A stretch of 64,000 nt of DNA from Mycolicibacterium frederiksbergense (GTDB lineage Bacteria; Actinomycetota; Actinomycetes; Mycobacteriales; Mycobacteriaceae): the NCBI RefSeq assembly GCF_029893345.1, contig NZ_JARXVE010000003.1, forward strand, positions 186,001 to 250,000, written 5' to 3'. Of the stretch, positions 1-8,529 are shown piece after piece. The notes below the pieces were generated by a model. That model made no database searches. It was not told the DNA's origin and saw only the letters and a list, made by a program, of their open reading frames with translations. Every line of letters starts with the position of its first letter. Position 1 is the first letter of the stretch. Position numbers and translations under genes: made by a program.

Positions 1-480
1 GCACATAGTGATCAGGGGCCCTGGTACGTGAGCCGGGTGCAGGGGCTGTTGGCCCGGATGCTGACGTTTCCCATTCCGACGGCGGCCGCGGTGGTCGGCC
101 ACGCATTCGGCGCCGGGGCCATGCTGGCCATCGCCCACGATTTCCGGGTGATGCGCACCGACCGCGGGTTCTTCTGCTTCCCCGAGGTGGACATCCGGAT
201 CCCGTTCACCCCCGGCATGGCCGCCCTCATCCAGGCCAAGCTCACCCCGCAGGCAGCCGTGGCCTCCATGACCACCGGGCGCCGATTCGGCGGAACCGAC
301 GCGCATGCCCACGGACTGGTCGATGCCACCGCAGGCGAAGGTTCGGTGACCGCCGCGGCCACCGATCTGCTACGACCGTTGGGCGGCAAGGACTCCGGCA
401 CCCTCGGCGCGATCAAGCAGGTCATGTTCGGCACCGCCGCCCACGCACTCACCTCGATCGAGTCCGGGGCTGGGCACTAG
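1..480 (+). CDS. Enoyl-CoA hydratase/isomerase family protein (5' part outside window)
   Basis: The frame is open from base 1, so the N-terminus lies outside the window and the GTG at 28 is internal. The visible 159 residues are the C-terminal part of a crotonase fold: the oxyanion-hole stretch reads PTAAAVVGHAFGAGAMLAIA, followed by HDFRVMRTDRGFFCFPEVDI, which is typical of delta3,delta2-enoyl-CoA isomerase-like crotonases. The region where hydratases carry the second catalytic glutamate has EVDIRIPFTPGM, so isomerase-type chemistry on a fatty acyl-CoA fits better than classical hydration. The exact substrate cannot be read. The gene ends before a small hairpin and faces the next gene tail to tail. 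Confidence 0.85.
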   Translation, partial: AHSDQGPWYVSRVQGLLARMLTFPIPTAAAVVGHAFGAGAMLAIAHDFRVMRTDRGFFCFPEVDIRIPFTPGMAALIQAKLTPQAAVASMTTGRRFGGTDAHAHGLVDATAGEGSVTAAATDLLRPLGGKDSGTLGAIKQVMFGTAAHALTSIESGAGH

Positions 481-506
481 CCCGGAAAAACCGTGCCAGC
501 CTCCCG

Positions 507-522
507 CCCGGCGTCCGCCGGG
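507..522. terminator. Short GC hairpin between convergent genes
   Basis: CCCGGC and GCCGGG form a 6-bp stem with a 4-base loop in the 65-bp gap between the crotonase gene and the convergent small secreted-protein gene. There is no T-tract, as is common for mycobacterial terminators. Terminator function is inferred from position only. Confidence 0.35.
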
Positions 523-545
523 TCGTCAGAGGTACGCGTTAGTGG

Positions 546-824
546 TCAGTTGGTCCAGCCGCGCTGGCCGTCCCAGCCACCGCAAATGCCATTGATGCAG
601 CCGTGACCCCAGCCACCCTGGGCGGGATTCCAGCCACCGCAGCCCTGCCAGCCGTTTCCGCTGTCACAGCCACCGCCGCCACCTGCGTCGCCGCCGCCGC
701 TGGGCTGAGCACTGATCGTTGTAGCAGGCGCTTCTGCAAAAACCGCGGCTGTCGGCCCGGCTGCAATCGCTACTGCGGCTCCCGCTACGAACACTGACCC
801 CATGAGTTTTCGTATGGTTAGCAT
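546..824 (-). CDS. Small glycine-rich secreted protein
   Basis: The protein has 92 residues and starts at the ATG preceded by an excellent ribosome site (GGAGGAG, 9 nt upstream, + strand 834-840). An upstream ATG at 851 would swallow that site and is rejected. The N-terminus (MLTIRKLMGSVFVAGAAVAIAAG) is a Sec signal peptide with cleavage probable near AEA. The mature part is Gly/Trp/Asn/Cys-rich (SGGGDAGGGGG, GWQGCGGWNPAQGGWGHGC) and contains four cysteines that could form disulfides outside the cell. No enzyme motif is visible. Small exported Gly/Trp/Cys-rich proteins of unknown role are common in mycobacteria. Confidence 0.75.
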   Translation of the reverse strand: MLTIRKLMGSVFVAGAAVAIAAGPTAAVFAEAPATTISAQPSGGGDAGGGGGCDSGNGWQGCGGWNPAQGGWGHGCINGICGGWDGQRGWTN

Positions 825-881
825 GACTCCATACTCCTCCGCTGTGAGCATTCTGCAAGTGCGGTGGTCAGGGCGCTGTGA

Positions 882-1877
882 TCATGCCCGCCGCCCCCTG
901 GAGACGAAAAACCGTGCGGCCTCTGCGATGGACTCCGGTGTCGGCCTGGGCTGCCAGCCGAGTTCGCGTACCGCCTTGCCGTGGTCCATCGGCGCCATCA
1001 CCCGCATGAGTCGCACAGTGAGCGGGCTGAGCTGGTTCTCCCTGCCCCGCAGCCGCGCCACGGGTTCGACCACGGCAGCCGCGCCGGCCAACAGGCGAAT
1101 CGGCACACCGCGCCGGGGTGGCTTGACGTCGACGGCCGCACAGGCAGCTCGGTAGATCTGCTGGGCGCTCATGAAACGTTCGGACACGATGTAGCGCTCA
1201 CCAACCCTGCCGCGCTCACCGGCCAGGATCAGCGCGTCGGCGGCATCGGCAATCCCGACGGTCTCGGCCGCCGCGCCGTTGACGTAGAACGGCAGCTTGC
1301 CGCGTACTGCGGCGGCGACCAGCCTGCCGTGCGGCGTCGGTAGCCAATCCCCCGCGCCGTAGGTGTTGGACACACACATCGCTACTGCGGGCAGCCCGTG
1401 TTCCCGGGCGTAACGCAGCACCATCTGTTCGGCGAGCACCCTGGTGTGCACATAGTCGCCACCCTCGTCGAGCCAGTTGTTGGGCAGGTCCTCGGTGGCA
1501 CAGCCGGATTCGGGGATTCCGATGGTCGCGATCGAGCTGGTGAAGACGAATTTGCTCAAGTCCGCCTCGACGGCGACATCCAGAACCTGTTGCAGTCCTT
1601 CGATATTGGTGCGCCATAGCGGTGCCGGGTCGCGCAGCCAGGCCCGGGCGTCGACGACGCAGTAGTACACCACGTCACAGCCGGCCATCGCGGCGCGCAC
1701 CGACTCCGGGTCGAAGATGTCGCCGTAGAACCGCTGCACGTCGAGGTCGTCGATCCCCCGGGTCGAGCTGGTCGCGCGGATCAGCACCCGAACATCCTCG
1801 CGGCGTTCGACCAGCTTCCGGGTGACGTGCGAGCCGAGGAAACCGCTGGCCCCGATGACCAGTTTTGGTGTTGGCAT
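882..1877 (-). CDS. NAD-dependent epimerase/dehydratase (extended SDR)
   Basis: The protein has 331 residues from ATG 1877; the longer frame upstream is Arg-rich noise overlapping the GNAT gene. The Rossmann motif GASGFLG stands at the N-terminus (MPTPKLVIGASGFLG), followed by RGIDDLDVQRFYGDI and the strand FVFTSS. The catalytic tyrosine segment reads YVHTR, with Arg where classical SDRs have Lys (YxxxK). This is either a family trait or an altered active site. The general architecture is that of NAD(P)-dependent sugar- or sterol-type dehydrogenase/epimerases; the substrate is unknown. It lies 28 bp behind the GNAT gene on the same strand and may be co-transcribed with it. Confidence 0.85.
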   Translation of the reverse strand: MPTPKLVIGASGFLGSHVTRKLVERREDVRVLIRATSSTRGIDDLDVQRFYGDIFDPESVRAAMAGCDVVYYCVVDARAWLRDPAPLWRTNIEGLQQVLDVAVEADLSKFVFTSSIATIGIPESGCATEDLPNNWLDEGGDYVHTRVLAEQMVLRYAREHGLPAVAMCVSNTYGAGDWLPTPHGRLVAAAVRGKLPFYVNGAAAETVGIADAADALILAGERGRVGERYIVSERFMSAQQIYRAACAAVDVKPPRRGVPIRLLAGAAAVVEPVARLRGRENQLSPLTVRLMRVMAPMDHGKAVRELGWQPRPTPESIAEAARFFVSRGRRA

Positions 1878-1905
1878 GGAGCGACGGCGCGCGGCTGGAT
1901 ACCGG

Positions 1906-2574
1906 CTAGGCCGGGGGCATTGCGCCCGGCGCCCGCACCACCATCGGCACCGCCGGGAAGTACGTCGCCATCTCCGAGCGGCACTTGCGCAGTGCGGCGG
2001 TGCCGTAGCCGCGCTTGCGGAACTCCGGGCGAATCCAGATCCGGACGTTGACCTCGCCACCGGTGAGCTCGCCGAACACCATGCCGACCTTCTGATCGCC
2101 TTCCAGCGCCACGAACCAGGCCGCGTCCTCGGCATTCACCCTGGACAACGCCGCGCGGATCTCATCGTCGACATCGGCAGCGGGCGCGCCCGTGCCGTCG
2201 CCGGAGGCTCCGACATCGGCGGTCCGGGCGGCGAAGATGTCCCGGTCGGCCTCGGCGGTGAACAGCCGCAGCTCCAGCGACTCGCCGGAGGCGGCCGGAC
2301 GCTCGGCCACGGTAAAGCTGAGCTGACTGTTCAGGTCGTCGAGTTCGGCGGCGATCGCCCGTCGCGCATCCTTGGTGATCTGCTCGAACGACAGCCCCAC
2401 CACGGCTTCCGCCGCGGCATGGGAGGTGCCGAGCAACTCGGCAACCACGTCGACGGCGGCCTTGCGGTCGTCGGCGTCCACGATCACGTCGAGCACTTCA
2501 TGACGCCGGTTCAGAGCGTTGAGCAGAGCGTCGGCAATTTCGCGCCGGGCCGCGGCCTTATCGTGATCGGTCAT
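1906..2574 (-). CDS. GNAT-family acetyltransferase with gyrase-A-like helical N-terminus
   Basis: The protein has 222 residues from an ATG. The C-terminal ~100 residues look like a GNAT N-acetyltransferase: FVALEGDQKVGMVFGEL, then the acetyl-CoA-binding segment WIRPEFRKRGYGTAALRKC with the R-x-x-G-x-G/A signature. The first ~75 residues (LNALNRRHEVLDVIVDADDR, GLSFEQITKDARRAIAAEL) resemble the helical region of GyrA/ParC (the ..LRRLT..ER..IE.EL.. pattern). This region may serve as a protein- or DNA-interaction module. The acetyl acceptor is unknown. It sits between the DyP operon and the epimerase on the same strand, 10 bp after the DyP stop. Confidence 0.75.
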   Translation of the reverse strand: MTDHDKAAARREIADALLNALNRRHEVLDVIVDADDRKAAVDVVAELLGTSHAAAEAVVGLSFEQITKDARRAIAAELDDLNSQLSFTVAERPAASGESLELRLFTAEADRDIFAARTADVGASGDGTGAPAADVDDEIRAALSRVNAEDAAWFVALEGDQKVGMVFGELTGGEVNVRIWIRPEFRKRGYGTAALRKCRSEMATYFPAVPMVVRAPGAMPPA

Positions 2575-2584
2575 ACCTGCGAGC

Positions 2585-3793
2585 CTAGTTCAGCAAGCTG
2601 TGCCCCAGATAGCCCTCCGGTGTCGGTACCCCGCCCGGCACCACGAATACCGCCGACCCGATCGCGGTGGTCCACAGGTTGAGCGCGTCGAACTCGGCGA
2701 GGCGGCGCTGCACCGGCAGGAACTGCTCGTCGATGTCGCGCTGGTAGGTCGCGAAGATCAATCCGGTGTTCGAGGTCTGCCCCGGCTCCGGCGGATCGTC
2801 GTAGTTGTACGGCCGACGCAGGAACCGTTCCCGGGTACCTCGATGGTGGGCCAGCGCGATGTGAGAATTCTGCGGGATCACCGGGATTCCGTTGTGCAAC
2901 TGGGCGAAATCCGGTTGGTCGGTCTCGCGCCGCCCGGTCAGCGGCGCTCCCGAATCCAGGGTTCGGCCGACGGTCAATTCCTTGCTCTGCCGATCCAGTT
3001 CGTCCCAGGTGTCCAGGTTCATCGCGATGCGCCGGATGACCAGCAACGTGCCGCCGGCCAGGCCGGGATGGACGTCGTCGGACATCCAGATCAGATCGTC
3101 GAAGTCGGCCGGCGCCAGGTTCGCGGTGCCGTCGACCTGTCCCATCAGGTTGCGCATGGTGGCTCCGCTGGTGTCGGCGCCGCGGGCGTTGCGGAACCCG
3201 GCCTGCCGCCAGCGCGGCACGGTCATCGACCGGACGTTCTTGCTCAGCACCCGGTTGGCGTGGGCCACCGCAATCGGATCGTCGGCACAGATCTGCAGCA
3301 GCAGATCGCCACCGGACCACCGGTCCTGCAGCCGATCCACCCCGAACACCGGCAGGTCGCGGGCCGAGGCGGGCCGAGATCGCGCCAGCCCGATCCGGTC
3401 GAACAGCCCGACGCCCAGGCCCACCGTGACGGTCAATCGGGCTGGGCGAGTGGCCAATTCGGGTTCAGTGTCGGCCAGGGCGGGCACACCCCGGGTCAAC
3501 CGGGCCGCGTCGGCCGTCCACAACCGCAGGATCGCGGCGACGGTCTCCCGCTCGTCGCGGCCGCCACCGGCCTTCACGTCGAACGCCACGAACAGTGCAT
3601 GGGACTGCGGCGCAGTGCTTATCCCGGCCTGATGCGGCCCATAGAACGGCTCCCGGTCGGTACCGAAACCCCCTTGCACAGTGGCGGAATGGGCGGCAGC
3701 TGACTCGGTCAGCACCGCCCCCGCGGCCAGTGCGGCGGCGCCGCCGGTGAGCAGGCGCCGCCGGTTGACCGACAGCCGGGACGAATCAGCCAT
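2585..3793 (-). CDS. Tat-exported DyP-type haem peroxidase (EfeB-like)
   Basis: The protein has 402 residues from the ATG that overlaps the stop of the copper chaperone gene by 8 nt; longer starts run into that gene. The N-terminus is a twin-arginine signal (NRRRLLTGGAAALAAGAVL). Family motifs are present: the GxxDG box as GQVDGTANL, HIALAHH as the probable proximal haem histidine segment, FLRRPYNYDD, and GLIFATYQRDI. DyP enzymes use H2O2 to oxidise substrates, and EfeB members act on haem or ferrous iron in the cell envelope. Translational coupling to a PCuAC chaperone and a PepSY-TM protein suggests a periplasmic metal or haem task. Confidence is high for the family and moderate for the role. 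Confidence 0.9.
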   Translation of the reverse strand: MADSSRLSVNRRRLLTGGAAALAAGAVLTESAAAHSATVQGGFGTDREPFYGPHQAGISTAPQSHALFVAFDVKAGGGRDERETVAAILRLWTADAARLTRGVPALADTEPELATRPARLTVTVGLGVGLFDRIGLARSRPASARDLPVFGVDRLQDRWSGGDLLLQICADDPIAVAHANRVLSKNVRSMTVPRWRQAGFRNARGADTSGATMRNLMGQVDGTANLAPADFDDLIWMSDDVHPGLAGGTLLVIRRIAMNLDTWDELDRQSKELTVGRTLDSGAPLTGRRETDQPDFAQLHNGIPVIPQNSHIALAHHRGTRERFLRRPYNYDDPPEPGQTSNTGLIFATYQRDIDEQFLPVQRRLAEFDALNLWTTAIGSAVFVVPGGVPTPEGYLGHSLLN

Positions 3794-4295
3794 GGTCCTG
3801 CGGGGCCGCCGGCTGATAATTCTCGTTGCCACCGGGGAAGTCACGCACCTGCGCAGTGACCGGCAGCGTGGACCCATCCTCGAACACCATGGTGACCTCG
3901 ACATCGGCCCCCGGGTGAAGCGGAGCGGTGAGTTCCATCAGCATCAGGTGATCGCCGCCCGGGGCCAGATCGTGCGTGCCGCCGGCCGGGATGGTGAGTC
4001 CGCCCTCCTTGGGCCGCATGGTCTTTGACCCGCCGGTGGCGCCGACGACCTCGTGTATCTCGACGGTTCCCGCGGCCGGTGATGTCGCCGAGACGATGTG
4101 GACGTCGTGGTGTCCGGTGTTGCTCAGCGTGCCGAACACTGCGGCCATCCCGCTGTCGGCGGCGCTGGCCCACTGTTCGTTCATCTCGACCATGTCGGCC
4201 ATCTTGTGGTCCGAATGGCTCTGGGTGCAGCCGGTCAGGGTGAGCGCAGCCGCGCCGACGATGATCGCCGCCATACGAATTCTGCTGCTACGCAT
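3786..4295 (-). CDS. PCu(A)C-type copper chaperone lipoprotein
   Basis: The protein has 169 residues. The signal peptide ends in the lipobox LTGC, so it is a membrane-anchored lipoprotein. The periplasmic domain carries the Cu(I)-binding H(M)x10M...HxM pattern: EIHEVV, then SKTMRP, then GGDHLMLMEL, which is the DUF461/PCu(A)C signature. Such proteins hand copper to cuproenzymes such as cytochrome oxidase. The gene overlaps the PepSY-TM gene upstream (8 nt) and the DyP peroxidase gene downstream (8 nt), so the three are translationally coupled. A His-rich stretch after the lipobox (SHSDHKMADM) may add metal ligands. Confidence 0.9.
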   Translation of the reverse strand: MRSSRIRMAAIIVGAAALTLTGCTQSHSDHKMADMVEMNEQWASAADSGMAAVFGTLSNTGHHDVHIVSATSPAAGTVEIHEVVGATGGSKTMRPKEGGLTIPAGGTHDLAPGGDHLMLMELTAPLHPGADVEVTMVFEDGSTLPVTAQVRDFPGGNENYQPAAPQDHG

Positions 4296-5718
4296 GTGAA
4301 CCTCTCTTCTTGAACGCGACGACCGCGTCCACTATCAGGAACGCCATCAGGCTGAGCCCGAACAAGGGCAGGCTCCAGCCGACGACGATGGCGATGATCA
4401 GCATCGCGGTGATGCCCCACTGGGGTAGCCGACGGATCGTTCCGCGCAGCGGCGGCCGCCCCACCGCCCACGCCGAACCCCGGGTGGGTCTGCGCTGCCA
4501 CCACATCCGGTAACCCCGCAGGATGATCGTGATCAGTCCAATCGCGGTCAGCGCCAACACGATCTGGTTGGCAATACCGAACAGCAGACCCATGTGCGCA
4601 TCGATCGTCCAGTTGGTGAGTTTGGCCAGCACGGGCCATTGCGCGAAGTTCACCCGGTCGGTGACCGCCCCGGATTCGGGGTCGACGGCGATCGCGTCGA
4701 AGCGGGTTGGCCAATCACGTTTGCGTTCGGCAACTTTCCAGGCTTGCCCTGGTTCCGCCGGCGGGGACATCCACATCGGGCCGCGCAGCCCGGCCTGTTC
4801 TGCGGTCTGCAGGACGGTGTCCGCACCACTCAGATCGGTGTCCGTGCCAAGCAGATCGGACTGGCCACCGTGGTGACCATGCTGCGATGAGGGGGCGGCC
4901 GCGGCGACGGACAAGGCGGTGTCGACGCTGGGCGCGGTGGTGTTCAGCTTTTCCTGGATGGCGTTGACCGTCTCCCCCGCGTATCGCGACCAGGTGATAC
5001 CCGTCACCGACAGCGCCAGCAGGACCGTCGCGATCCACACCCCGACCGCGCCGTGCCAGGACAGCGTGCGGCGGCGGCCCGAGGCGGACCGATCGGGCCG
5101 CACCAGGCTTTGCAGCTTGCCGCCGGCGCCGCTGTCGCGGCGCTGCATGATCCACAGGGCGAGCCCGGCCAGCACGATCACCCACATCCAGCTGGCGGCC
5201 AGCTCGCTGTAGTTGCGGCCGATCGCCCCGAGATGCAGGTTGCGGTGCAGCTCGTCGAACCAGGCCCGCACCGGCATCCACTGCCCGTAGGTGGTCAATG
5301 CCCCGCGCACCTCGCCGGTGTAGGGGTCGACGAACACCGTGCGCGAGTAGTCCGGCGGAACGTCCGTCAGCGCCGGGTCGACGGCCAGCTGGATCTGCGT
5401 GGTCTCGTCGGGTTCGGCAGGCGGCCGAATGCTCTGCACCGTGCCTTCCGGGTGGGCGGTGCGGGCCGCGGCGATCTGATCGGCCAGGGGTAGCCGGTGC
5501 TCGCCGACCTTCTCGACGGTCAATTCGTGTCGATAGACGAAGGTGTCGATCTGCGGGATCAGCGCATAGAGCAGACCGGTTACGGCCGCGATCAGGATGA
5601 ACGGTCCGACGAACACTCCGGCGTAGAAATGCAGCCGCATCAGCAGTGGACGGATGGAGTTCGGTTTGACCGGTGGAGGAGAACCAGAACGTAGTTGATC
5701 GTCAGGGGTGGTAGTCAA
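4288..5718 (-). CDS. PepSY-associated TM protein
   Basis: The protein has 476 residues; the start appears to be a TTG with a GAAGG-like ribosome site upstream. The architecture is TM helix (FYAGVFVGPFILIAAVTGLLYAL), an extracytoplasmic PepSY-like domain, two TM helices, a second extracytoplasmic domain, then several C-terminal TM helices. This is the layout of PepSY_TM proteins, some of which are linked to ferric or siderophore reduction. A His-rich patch (QHGHHGGQ) lies in the second soluble domain. Next to a copper chaperone and a DyP peroxidase, a role in envelope metal redox or trafficking is likely, but the reaction is not known. Confidence 0.85.
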   Translation of the reverse strand: MTTTPDDQLRSGSPPPVKPNSIRPLLMRLHFYAGVFVGPFILIAAVTGLLYALIPQIDTFVYRHELTVEKVGEHRLPLADQIAAARTAHPEGTVQSIRPPAEPDETTQIQLAVDPALTDVPPDYSRTVFVDPYTGEVRGALTTYGQWMPVRAWFDELHRNLHLGAIGRNYSELAASWMWVIVLAGLALWIMQRRDSGAGGKLQSLVRPDRSASGRRRTLSWHGAVGVWIATVLLALSVTGITWSRYAGETVNAIQEKLNTTAPSVDTALSVAAAAPSSQHGHHGGQSDLLGTDTDLSGADTVLQTAEQAGLRGPMWMSPPAEPGQAWKVAERKRDWPTRFDAIAVDPESGAVTDRVNFAQWPVLAKLTNWTIDAHMGLLFGIANQIVLALTAIGLITIILRGYRMWWQRRPTRGSAWAVGRPPLRGTIRRLPQWGITAMLIIAIVVGWSLPLFGLSLMAFLIVDAVVAFKKRGSHA

Positions 5719-5832
5719 GGAAATGCCTTCGATGTAGAGAACCGCGGAAGGTGCGCGCGCAGGCGCACGGGAAGGTACGCAGAGGTACGCAGCCCGCCGG
5801 TGATCAACGGGCTCAGGTAAAGGAACGGAACG

Positions 5833-6375
5833 CTAGAAGCACATGCCGGACACCGCTGGCGGTGCCCGCATTCCCAGACCGGCGCGCAGCAGAACAGGCC
5901 GCGCCACAACCACATTCGAAGGCCACCAGAGTTCCCGCACCGACGGTCGGATTCGGGCGGCGGCGAAGATCCGCAACCAGCACAGCACCGAAGCGCAAAC
6001 CACGTACAGGTACTCGGCCATGCCGATCACCAGTCCGAGGCCTACCGCGGCGGCGACGTGCAGGCCCAGCATCGGGCCGGTGAACAGCGATGCCGAGTGA
6101 CGGTGGCCGCCGACCATGGCCAACGCCACATGGCCCAGCAGCTGCCCGGCGCCGAGCCCGGCGATCAACAGGGCGGCCTTGGCCGAGCGTGTTTGCGGAT
6201 TGAACCCGCCCACGGCGGCGCCGAGCGCCGCGCACAGCAGCAACAGCACGATCAGCGGACTGCTCGACGGGGCGCCACCGCCGGCCGCGGTATGGGCGGC
6301 TGTCGCGGTGAGTGCCGAGCACGCGCCGACCAGACCGCCGCGCAGGCGCGCGGCATGCTTGATAGGCGTGCTCAC
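5833..6375 (-). CDS. Small multi-pass membrane protein of the metal cluster
   Basis: The protein has 180 residues from a GTG. It contains about four hydrophobic segments (SPLIVLLLLCAALGAAVGGF, AALLIAGLGAGQLLGHVALA, MLGLHVAAAVGLGLVIGMAE, LYVVCASVLCWL), with a His-containing loop (GGHRHSASLFTGP) between helices that could bind metal. It is upstream of and co-oriented with the PepSY/PCuAC/DyP genes, with a 114-bp gap. No enzyme motif is recognised. Similar hydrophobic partners accompany PepSY-PCuAC loci in actinobacteria, so it is probably the first gene of that operon. Confidence 0.7.
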   Translation of the reverse strand: MSTPIKHAARLRGGLVGACSALTATAAHTAAGGGAPSSSPLIVLLLLCAALGAAVGGFNPQTRSAKAALLIAGLGAGQLLGHVALAMVGGHRHSASLFTGPMLGLHVAAAVGLGLVIGMAEYLYVVCASVLCWLRIFAAARIRPSVRELWWPSNVVVARPVLLRAGLGMRAPPAVSGMCF

Positions 6376-6434
6376 CTGCGGAAGCTTACCGTCCGGGGGT
6401 TGTACGGCCGGTCTGGGCTGCGGCTTCTCCTAGA

Positions 6435-7127
6435 GTGGGCGGGATGTGCGGCCGGGTGTACGACCAGTACGAGTTGATCGCCACCGAGTACGCCCAGGCC
6501 TTCCCCGACGACTTCGGACCCCGACCATTCGATCGTGCGGTGTTCCGATCGTTTGCCGACCTGGTGGCGAGGTCCGGTGGCAGCACCGCCCTCGACGTGG
6601 GTTGCGGGCCGGGCCAGGCCGCCGCCGAACTCACCGATTGCGGTCTGCGCGCCGAGGGTATCGACGGCTCGGCCGCGATGGTTTCGCTCGCCCAACAGCG
6701 GTGGCCGCACGTGCGGTTTCAGGCAGCTGACATGTTCGACCTGCCGTATGAGGCGGGGACCTTCGATGCGGTGTGCGCTTGGTATTCGATCATCCACACG
6801 CCCGCCGAGGTTCTGCCCGAACTGTTCACCCGATTCCGCCGCGTCCTGACCGATCCGGGATGGTTACTGCTGGGATTCCAGACCGATGCGCCGCCGTTGA
6901 CCTTCGACCACGCCTACGGCCGCGACGTGGCGTTGACCTTCCTGCGCCACGACACCGCCACCGTGTGCGCCGCCCTGGAGGCATCGGGATTCTCCGTGTA
7001 CGCCACAACCAAACGGGCGCGGCTGGCGCACCTCGATGAGACCGCGGCCCAGGCCATGGTCATCGCACACACTTCGCGAATCAGGCTGGTTGACAGTCGG
7101 TTTCGTCGTCGTTGTTGGTTTCGGTGA
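6435..7127 (+). CDS. Class I SAM-dependent methyltransferase
   Basis: The protein has about 230 residues; GTG 6435 and ATG 6444 are both possible starts and neither has a clear ribosome site. Motif I is ALDVGCGPGQAA, followed by the acidic residue of motif II (GIDGSAAMV) and motif IV region FDAVCAWYSIIH. This defines a Rossmann methyltransferase of the ubiE/methyltransf_25 type; the substrate is unknown. The last ~16 codons are read from DNA that is the 3' end of the opposing 13E12-type gene, so the native C-terminus may have been replaced when that element arrived. Confidence 0.85.
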   Translation: MGGMCGRVYDQYELIATEYAQAFPDDFGPRPFDRAVFRSFADLVARSGGSTALDVGCGPGQAAAELTDCGLRAEGIDGSAAMVSLAQQRWPHVRFQAADMFDLPYEAGTFDAVCAWYSIIHTPAEVLPELFTRFRRVLTDPGWLLLGFQTDAPPLTFDHAYGRDVALTFLRHDTATVCAALEASGFSVYATTKRARLAHLDETAAQAMVIAHTSRIRLVDSRFRRRCWFR

Positions 7128-8482
7128 GGTAGTGCTGGGGGTGGTGATGGTGGTTGGTGCGGGGTTGGCCGGTGTCTAGTAGTGCTGGTGGGATCCATTC
7201 GCAGCGGCCGTGGCAGTTGATGCGGGTGGTCCATTTTCCGGGGCCGACGAGGCGTTGGTCGGGGCCGCAGCCCAGGGCGAGTTCGTCGATGTTGGTGTTG
7301 CCGCCTTGGGCGAAGTCTTTTTTGGGCGTGGTGGGCTTGGCATCGATTGCCTGAGGCGGTGCAGCCGGGCCGGGTGCAGCCGCGGTCGCGGGCGAACAGC
7401 ATCAACCGCTGCCCGGGTGTGGCAATCCGCCGGGTCCTACCCAGATACAGCGGCACGGTGGTGTGGGTGTCGAACACGGCCAGGTAGTGGTGAGCGTGGG
7501 CGGCCAACCGAATCACGTCGGGGATCGACAGTTTGGATCCGCTGCTGGTGATCGCCACCCCGGCCCCGGCCTCCAGTTCTTGCAAAGTCGTGGTGACCAC
7601 GATCGATACCGGTAGCCCGTTGTGTTGACCCAACTCACCGGAGGCCAGGGTGTGGCGGGTCATGGCCAGCAGCGCGTCGTGGTGGCGTTTGGCCGGGCAT
7701 CGGGTGTCGGCGGCCACCTGTTCTTCGGTGGGCACCCCGCTCACGCACGGTTCGTCGTCGTCGGGGTTGCACATGCCGGGTGCGGCCTGTTTGGCGAATA
7801 CCGCTTCCAGCCCGGCGCGCAGTTCGGGGTTCACCCAACCGGAGATCCGGGACATGCCGTCGGCGTCTTGGGGTCCCAGGGTGATGCCACGTCGCCGGGC
7901 GCATTGGGCGTCGGCGGGTTCGGGGCCGTCCTGATTCAACAAATACAGGGCTTCGTTGATCGTTTGGCGCAGGGTTTCCGGCGGACTGCTGGCGGCGACC
8001 GCGACCAGTTTTTCTTCGAAATGCTCACGTCGCGCAATGTCCACCCACATTGGGCAGCGCTTGAAGAACAATTCCAGGACCTCGATGTGCTCCTGGGTCA
8101 CCCAGCCCCCGGCCTGGGCCGCAGCCGTCGCCGCCCGCAGCGGCGGCAACGGTTCACCTGTCACCGACACCCGCGGCCCCAGATTCACCGCGTCGCGATA
8201 CCGACGCCGGGCCTCCTCGGCGGAGATCCGTAACCGGATCCGCAGGGCTTCGGGCCAGGACTTCGCCCCGATCCGGGCCGGGGTGTTCTGCTCAGCCAAC
8301 GCGGCCACCGCAGGATGCTCGATCGTCGGCAACAGGTTGCGGGCCTCCTGCACCCCCGCACACACGTCCAACAACTCCGCAGCCGACATCGAGGCGAAAG
8401 ACAGCTCCCGCAGGTCAGCGATCGCCGCGGCCAACGCGGCGAGCTTGGCCCCGACCCGATCCTGCATAATTCGAACATACAT
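7081..8482 (-). pseudogene. 13E12-family DUF222/HNH protein, frameshifted
   Basis: DUF222 occupies the first ~330 residues and is followed by the HNH region (RDRGCTRPGCTASGNRCQAHHAQK). The frame then slips at a run of six A's (T's at 7318-7323 on the + strand). With one A fewer the protein would continue DFAQGGNTNIDELALGCG, restore the N and H elements of the HNH nuclease and end at a TGA at 7081 (466 residues). As sequenced, the frame instead reads Arg/Pro-rich nonsense to 6914, inside the methyltransferase gene. The family is the REP13E12-type mobile or repetitive gene group of mycobacteria. It is either a pseudogene or a gene rescued by slippage on the A6 tract. Confidence 0.85.
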
Positions 8483-8529
8483 TCGACTACCGACAAGTTC
8501 GCCCGAATTCGGGGCCGTACCCTGTCGGT

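Noticed and set aside
1906..2135. Upstream extension of the epimerase gene to 2135
   Set aside because: The extra 86 residues are Arg/Ser-rich, overlap the GNAT gene and lack homology-like features; ATG 1877 gives a proper Rossmann start.
2600..3703. Plus-strand frame of 367 codons opposite the DyP gene
   Set aside because: Arg/Gly/Pro-rich antisense frame typical of high-GC DNA; the minus-strand peroxidase is clearly the real gene.
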